A DNA stretch of 64,000 bases from Ophioderma brevispina. Lineage: Eukaryota > Echinodermata > Ophiuroidea > Amphilepidida > Ophiodermatidae. Below the pieces are notes generated by a model, which worked only from the letters and a program-made list of their open reading frames with translations, did no database searches and was not told where the DNA came from. The position numbers and the translations under genes were made by a program. This document shows positions 58,691-64,000 of this stretch, one piece after another. The stretch lies in assembly GCA_023653785.1 (NCBI GenBank), contig JAMKCH010084922.1, forward strand, positions 32,853 through 96,852, in the 5' to 3' direction. Numbering within the stretch: the first letter of the stretch is position 1; every line of letters starts with the position of its first letter.

Positions 58691-58876
58691 TTCTTTAAAA
58701 CTGCGTCATAGTTGAGTCAAAGAAATCTTGTTGTCTTGTTCCCACATTGCTAAAGTATTTTCTCATGCAGAAATATTGATGGCATTGTCTTAGTGGCAAC
58801 ATTTGGTGGTTTAGAGAACCTGTTGGTGTGTTTCAGCGAGCTTTCCCAAAATCAAGTTCATATGGGAGTCTTGTTG

Positions 58877-59035
58877 AAAAGTGCAACAATAGATTTCACA
58901 TAACAGTGTCCCTAACAAATTTTAAATTACAAAATCAAATTTTTGCAATAATGTAAAGCTCTCTAGCAAAAAATGGGCCCCATGTGAAAGGATAAGCTGA
59001 GAATATTTCTTAAGTACAAAAATTGTGAAATATCT
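58877..59035 (-). mobile_element. MITE family D, partial copy 4
   Basis: GTGCAACAATAGATTTCACATAACAG through ATAAGCTGAGAATATTTC to ACAAAAATTGTGAAAT match the inverse of the copy at 15602. The far end is missing. Confidence 0.55.
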
Positions 59036-59454
59036 ACTTAGCCGATTATATAGGCTATTGTCATCACTTAGCATATTAGAGTAAGGAAACCCAATATTAT
59101 CTCATTAAACAGTCTCTCATGTCTTGTCCAAATTTCTTTTGGAAACTCGCAGGTATGCAAAGTATGACATTTCTTTGAAAAGTTATGTTGTGGATTTTGA
59201 AAATTCTGAGCAGATGTTGCATTTTGGGGCATTTTGTTTAGGCCTTTTGTGTTTTTTTGGCATGAATTGTTGTGTGGTAGGCAAGATTTATTCTGAATTG
59301 TCTGTGTCCTAATGTAGATGCTGCTGTGTAAACCTTAAAGCCATGCATTTTCAATGCTGGCCAAGAGAGGCATTGCATTTGCAGCCTAGTCTATAACCAC
59401 TTGTCATTAATTTCATGCTTATATATCTATGTATATAGAATTATAAGCCTGTTC
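59036..59454. other. AT-rich, nothing recognised
   Basis: The 62-codon frame at 59124 is hydrophobic in its second half but has no motif. Confidence 0.3.
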
Positions 59455-59905
59455 ACTACGTCACAAGAACTACAAAGGTTTTAAACTCCAGAGGTGAAAA
59501 TTAAATCTAATTATTTACTTCACACCAAATTGCGTCCACACGATGGACAAAACTCTGAATCATCCCCCTGACCATTATCCTCCACTTCTCATATTAGAGT
59601 GTAGACCGGAAGTCACATACTGGAACCTGCACTTTCGCCCGTGATTTCAACACAGGAATTTGTCAACAAAGATGACCTAGCGAGTCACCTCTGCACACTA
59701 TCCCCCTAAACTGTCGTCCAAACACTCCGGAGTGTTTATCAGAGTTTGAGCTTCACCCAAGTTTTTTATGGGGATAAAACCCCGCTAATACCCTCGATAA
59801 AACCTCCAGAGGTTTAAACCTCCGAATGCGTCCACAAACGGCCAAAAACCCCGATCGCCACTCCGAGTTTTGAAACTCGAGTTTTCAGCCTCCGTGTGGA
59901 ACACG
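59455..59905 (-). mobile_element. MITE-like element, copy 2 of the pair at 401
   Basis: Inverse of 401-930: GGAATTTGTCAACAAAGATG, CACTCCGGAGTGTT, CCCCGATCG and TTTTCAGCCTCCGTGTG. The poly-G of copy 1 is represented here by CATCCCCCTGACC only. Confidence 0.65.
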
Positions 59906-61240
59906 ATTTTATTTAGGTTATCACCACTCCATTAGCACTCTCCAATCCACATTGGGTATTGTCCTTGCTTTGGACAGCAGTGGCTAGCTCTATCGTAATT
60001 TTAGTTTTCACTTGACCACTACTTGGTTTGTCATACACACAACTTTTATGCTTTCAACGAGCAGTGGTTATGGTTTCAATTCATTTTCATCTTCATATGA
60101 GATATTAGCTGAGCAATACTTTTTGTCAGAATATCTTTCATCAACAACCATCCACCAAAACTATTTGTTTTGTGTTGAAACATTATTAACAAATGTTAAG
60201 AAATACTCGGTATATAGTTTTGTCACAAAAACTATCAGCCGCCCTTGGCCTTGGCCTTTTTAAATTGTTTCTTTTTTAATGTGGGCAAATAAATATAGTG
60301 TAAAAGACAAATTACTAAATAGTTCTTTGTCTTTTCATCACACTATAGTTTAGTGTCATATCAAATAAGAACATAATTTCTACTACCTATTCTATTTACA
60401 CTTGTCTTAAAAAGTTGCAATTTGTGGCCTGTTTTTAGTTATGTTAAAATGCCTTTGGTCCTGCATGATACTGTTTTGAAGTGTTAACATAATTAAAGGA
60501 TCCAAACGAGTTTAACATATATTGTGAACACAGAAATAAACCAAAGATTAATTAAGTACATCAGCACCTAAAGTACTTGTGGAATCAATCACATTTTGAG
60601 GAACATGTATTCGTTGAGAGCTGTTATTAACATGATCAAAAGTATGGTGCGGTTTATTATTTTCCGTTCCCGTTTCTGTAGCATGCATTTTTGAAAAATC
60701 AAGTAGGCTACATTATAACTGCAAATACTTACCTCAGGCCTCAAAGCTACTTGCATGAAACAATCTGTCTCAAACAAGTAAAAATGTAGATTTGTAGGCC
60801 TACTCACTTTCCAACAGTACAATAATTTTTAAATAAAATTGAAGTTTTGTATTTTTATTGTGAAGAACCTGTTATTGCTATAAAAAGTTAAACAAAGTTT
60901 AAGTTTTCCTCTAAAGATGTTAATTTTTCATTCATGTTGACCTAAATAATACATGCATTGGCCGACATGAAATTCCATTATCAGGCTATTTCTTTAGCCA
61001 GTTTCTTTTTGTTTGCTTTTTTTATTTATGGAACGTTTCTTTTCCTAATCAAAAGAAGGAATTTTTCTACTGCACCTTCATTTCTTTCTACTTCTCACAT
61101 TTACCAAGTATACTGAACTAAAATGTTTTTGCTTGCAAACCAGGGTAAACTTTATAATGCATAGAAGGTGTCCTTGTATGGCCATGCTCTGATCTGACCG
61201 TAGGTGGTTATTAAATATTAGCAGTGTATATGAAGTGCAA
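59906..61240. other. AT-rich, nothing recognised
   Basis: No supported repeat pair, exon or RNA gene. Confidence 0.35.
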
Positions 61241-61243
61241 CTT

Positions 61244-61614
61244 ACTGCACTAGCAGTGATTTGCTCAAATCAGAAAAATCGAAATCATCAAAATCAGTTT
61301 TTGCATGCCTGTACAGTTTAAGGTTCCATCCTAACTACCCTGCAAATGATAACGAACCAAAAGCAATACCTAACATAGACAAAATCGGATGTTTTTTAGG
61401 TCATTATGTCCTTTCGGACACTTGCTATTACACATCAATTGAATGGAGATTCGTATCATTGAAAACTGCCGTTTTCTCTCTTTCTTCGTTTGCAGTCAAT
61501 TCTTCCGTTGGAAAAGGTAACATGAGAAAATTCTACAGGCTTATTCTTCCGTTTCAAGCTATTCCTGCAATTTCAAATATTTGACTCTTTTCGGATAATC
61601 ACTGATAGTGGTCT
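61244..61614 (-). mobile_element. MITE family A, copy 7
   Basis: The left end ACTGCACTAGCAGTGATTTG and right end ATAATCACTGATAGTGGTCT are inverted, with TTAA at 61615-61618. The left TTAA is worn. The 107-codon frame at 61261 lies almost wholly inside it. Confidence 0.8.
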
Positions 61615-61618
61615 TTAA

Positions 61619-61995
61619 TATGAATGGCAATAGCAACATGTGTTTTTGCTCCCTTTCCTTGCACTGTGTTAACCTGAAACAGCCCAAATTCTTCTCACTC
61701 CAACTAGTCATAAGGGGCCTTACAAACACTGTTTATCTCAAGTTTATTGAGTTTCTCCCACAATGCACACCAGTTTTGGGGGGACATTTCACACCTCATA
61801 ATTTCATTGATGCCACATGTGATTCCCCAAAAATCCCATTCTTAAGGTGACCTTGTGCATGCAAGTATTGGTGGCGCTTTAAACATTACTTAATGTATTT
61901 TACCTAAAGTGAGTAACCTTGCCAGTTTGATTATCTCATAAACAAATTGTATTAATTGCAATTTTTCTATATTGTAAATATATATAACGGTCTCT
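61619..61995. other. AT-rich, nothing recognised
   Basis: No supported feature. Confidence 0.35.
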
Positions 61996-61996
61996 A

Positions 61997-62356
61997 AGTG
62001 ACAGAGTAGATTTTTGAGGATACAAATTTTCTCTCTCCCCTCAATTTCACTGGATCGTTGTAGAACCACCTAGCGAGAATTTTTCAAAGTTTTTTATTGA
62101 ACAAACAAGTTACAAAAGAAAACCACAAACCTTGTTTTTTGAACTTGCTTCTATCGCAATCGTTCCCATAGAAAACCTGCTTGACTTTCTTTCTGTCTGC
62201 GACGACCAAAATACTAAACCTCATCTTATTCCATAAAGACGGCGTCTTCGGCTATTCCAGTTCAGGTGTGATCTATTATTGTAAGCATTCCAAATATGCA
62301 AAACATCCGGTTTCGACGAAAATGAGGGTGCTTCTTTATGGAAATCTCAATGCTCT
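61997..62356 (+). mobile_element. TTAA-type MITE, family F, copy 2
   Basis: Starts AGTGACAGAGTAGATTTTTG and ends GAAATCTCAATGCTCT, with TTAA at 62357-62360. It is collinear with 43376-43745. Confidence 0.75.
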
Positions 62357-62360
62357 TTAA

Positions 62361-63745
62361 AGGATGTAGTTGTTGTCGTCTTGAATGGCATCATATTATT
62401 CTGCTCTGTATACTTCTCAATTGCATTCTCTGGTTTCATATAGGATCAAATACAAATTCAGCCTATGTTTTATATTGAATTTAGCAAATGAAAATCACCT
62501 GTTTGTTTTTACTTTCAAGCATTTCAGTAGCCACGACAATGTAAGAAATCTATTTTGGGGGTTTTATCGATATGGAATTACTACGTATGAAGCAATATAT
62601 GGTTGACCCAAAATCTCTGTTCACCTTTAAATACTCCTGTATTTAATGGCTCTGATCCTTGGTTCTTTAGGCTGTCCACTATACATGCCAGGAGCAAACA
62701 ATTGTTTGGAGGGACCCACCAAGTTGCCATTCATTAACCAAAACATTAGGAAAGGCCTCAGTGATTTTGACTTCCTGGAAAACACGTCTCATTTAGCAGA
62801 AACTGCAATGCCCCTATTAAGAATGTACTGTTGTAGTATGGCCTGGCACCATTTAGGCATGTATTTAGGTTCACCCTTTTTACCTCCAGAATGCATTTTA
62901 AAAACAAGTATCACAGAAACTTTGTCTGAAGAGCTCGATCTATCAAGAAAAAGCTTGAGATCTATAATTGTACATGTATTTTAAGCATTTTCTGGGGCTA
63001 GTGAAATTAAAGGTGGATTGTCTGATTTAAGTATTAAGTTTTTTATATTGATAGAAAGCCTCCACCCCAAAAGCCCCATCTGCAAAGTTCCATGCCAATA
63101 TTTCAGTCCGTTTTTGATGTGAGAGCTAAAAAAAAAAAAATTTTGGGATTTTGTATTCCCCATGTGACCAAAATGGGGCACATTTTTCACTTATAATATC
63201 TTTCAAATCAACATTCTTTTGCCCTAAGATGATTTACAGGGTAATAGAAAAATGAGTATTCTTCAAGATACCACAAAATTAGACCACTTCAGCAAACGCT
63301 GGGGTTCCTGAGACTAGCTTTTAGCAATCAGCCCCCCTGAGGCTGTGGTATGGGTATGTGCGGACCTTAAAACCCCCATTTCAGGTCCTCACTCTATCTC
63401 CAGCATTTTTCTAAGACCCCCCCATTTAGCAGAATCATGACATGTGTACATAGTAACATGCAACTGGGTTAGTTGTAGCAGTCAATCACTTTCACCAATG
63501 CAGCCAGGTTTTATCCCTTTTTGTGCATTAATTGGTTTGTTGATCCATACCCATCCTTGCAGGTTTAATCCAAGAATTTTTGTTTTTCTTCTCCTGCATT
63601 TTTGAAATTTCTTCCATAAATTTTTACGTATTGTTTTGGATTTTTACACTTGTTATAGCAAACAGCCTTAGGTGCTGTGTACCAGTACTCATGTTACATG
63701 TTAAAACCAAATTCACATAGAACTGCTGAGAAATGATCACCATGA
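62361..63745. other. AT-rich with one 112-codon frame
   Basis: The plus-strand frame 62646-62984 (starting MALILGSLGCPLY) has no known domain, and its length is about what chance gives for the longest frame in such a window. AGGTGGATTGTCTGAT preceded by TTAA at 63007 looks like another TTAA-type element end without a visible partner. Confidence 0.3.
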
Positions 63746-63748
63746 ACA

Positions 63749-64000
63749 GTGGCATATCTTAGGGAGGCTTTCATGGGCACGCCCCCCCCCCCCCGGTTTC
63801 ATGCCAAAATATGCAAAATCAGCCTATTTTCGCTATTTAGGCCCTTCCGCCTCCCCCCCCCCCCCCCCCCGGGCCCCCTAACAAGCAAAGTCTTGATACG
63901 TCAGGGAGAATTGAACCCAAGATCATTGTGACAAGGTGGGAGGAAGATCGCTTTGTCACCCATTACACTGGATTACTGATGACAAACCCAATGTAATATT
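63749..64000 (-). mobile_element. SINE-like element with tRNA-like head, cut by window end
   Basis: On the minus strand, text near 63975-63905 reads GTGTAATGGG, GCGATCTTCCTCCCAC and GATCTTGGGTTCAATTCTCCC, which is the layout of a tRNA-derived pol III promoter (A-box-like start, B box GGTTCAATTC). Two long C runs (63781-63794, 63854-63870) follow. It is not a functional tRNA because the stem partners are poor. Confidence 0.45.

Overview
The window reads as AT-rich animal genomic DNA, most likely from a marine invertebrate deuterostome (echinoderm, hemichordate or similar). The grounds are: no dense prokaryote-like ORFs; short exon-like blocks with splice-type borders; a match to prolyl 3-hydroxylase (an animal collagen-modifying enzyme); a Ty3/gypsy element of the Gmr1 type, described from deuterostomes; and a long foldback element of the kind known in sea urchins. 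Frequent one-base indels inside recognisable coding blocks mean either old decay or an unpolished long-read assembly.

Host coding content is sparse. A clean 50-codon terminal-exon-like block lies at 1428-1577. A divergent copy of that exon starts at 41036 and leads through an acidic region into a prolyl 3-hydroxylase-like block ending at a possible splice donor at 42044. The catalytic exons of that enzyme are not recognisable here. A CpG-richer stretch at 20.3-21.7 kb could be a promoter and first exon, but its identity is unknown.

Almost everything else is mobile DNA. 0.4-2.8 kb: small inverted-repeat elements. 2.9-8.5 kb: one giant foldback element whose arms are ~158-bp tandem subrepeats, with a local duplication carrying both the empty and the filled site of a TTAA-flanked MITE. 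8.8-44 kb: many MITE copies from at least six families, nearly all inserted at TTAA and most starting AGG or AGA, some nested; two minisatellites or tandem arrays; and elements carrying DR1-type nuclear-receptor half-site pairs. 45.1-46.8 kb: a ~29-bp minisatellite. 46.9-48.4 kb: a MITE split by a 5'-truncated LINE on the minus strand. 48.8-58.7 kb: a decayed Gmr1-like LTR retrotransposon in the order LTR-gag-protease-integrase-reverse transcriptase-RNase H-LTR, itself invaded by two inverted-repeat elements. 58.9-64 kb: further MITEs and a tRNA-like SINE end.

Two places (4.0-5.2 kb and 10.5-11.8 kb) show a sequence repeated head to tail across a ~20-base poly-A run, with the two copies differing by one insertion or deletion. 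That is what two haplotypes wrongly joined end to end would look like. No tRNA, rRNA, CRISPR or complete host gene was found.
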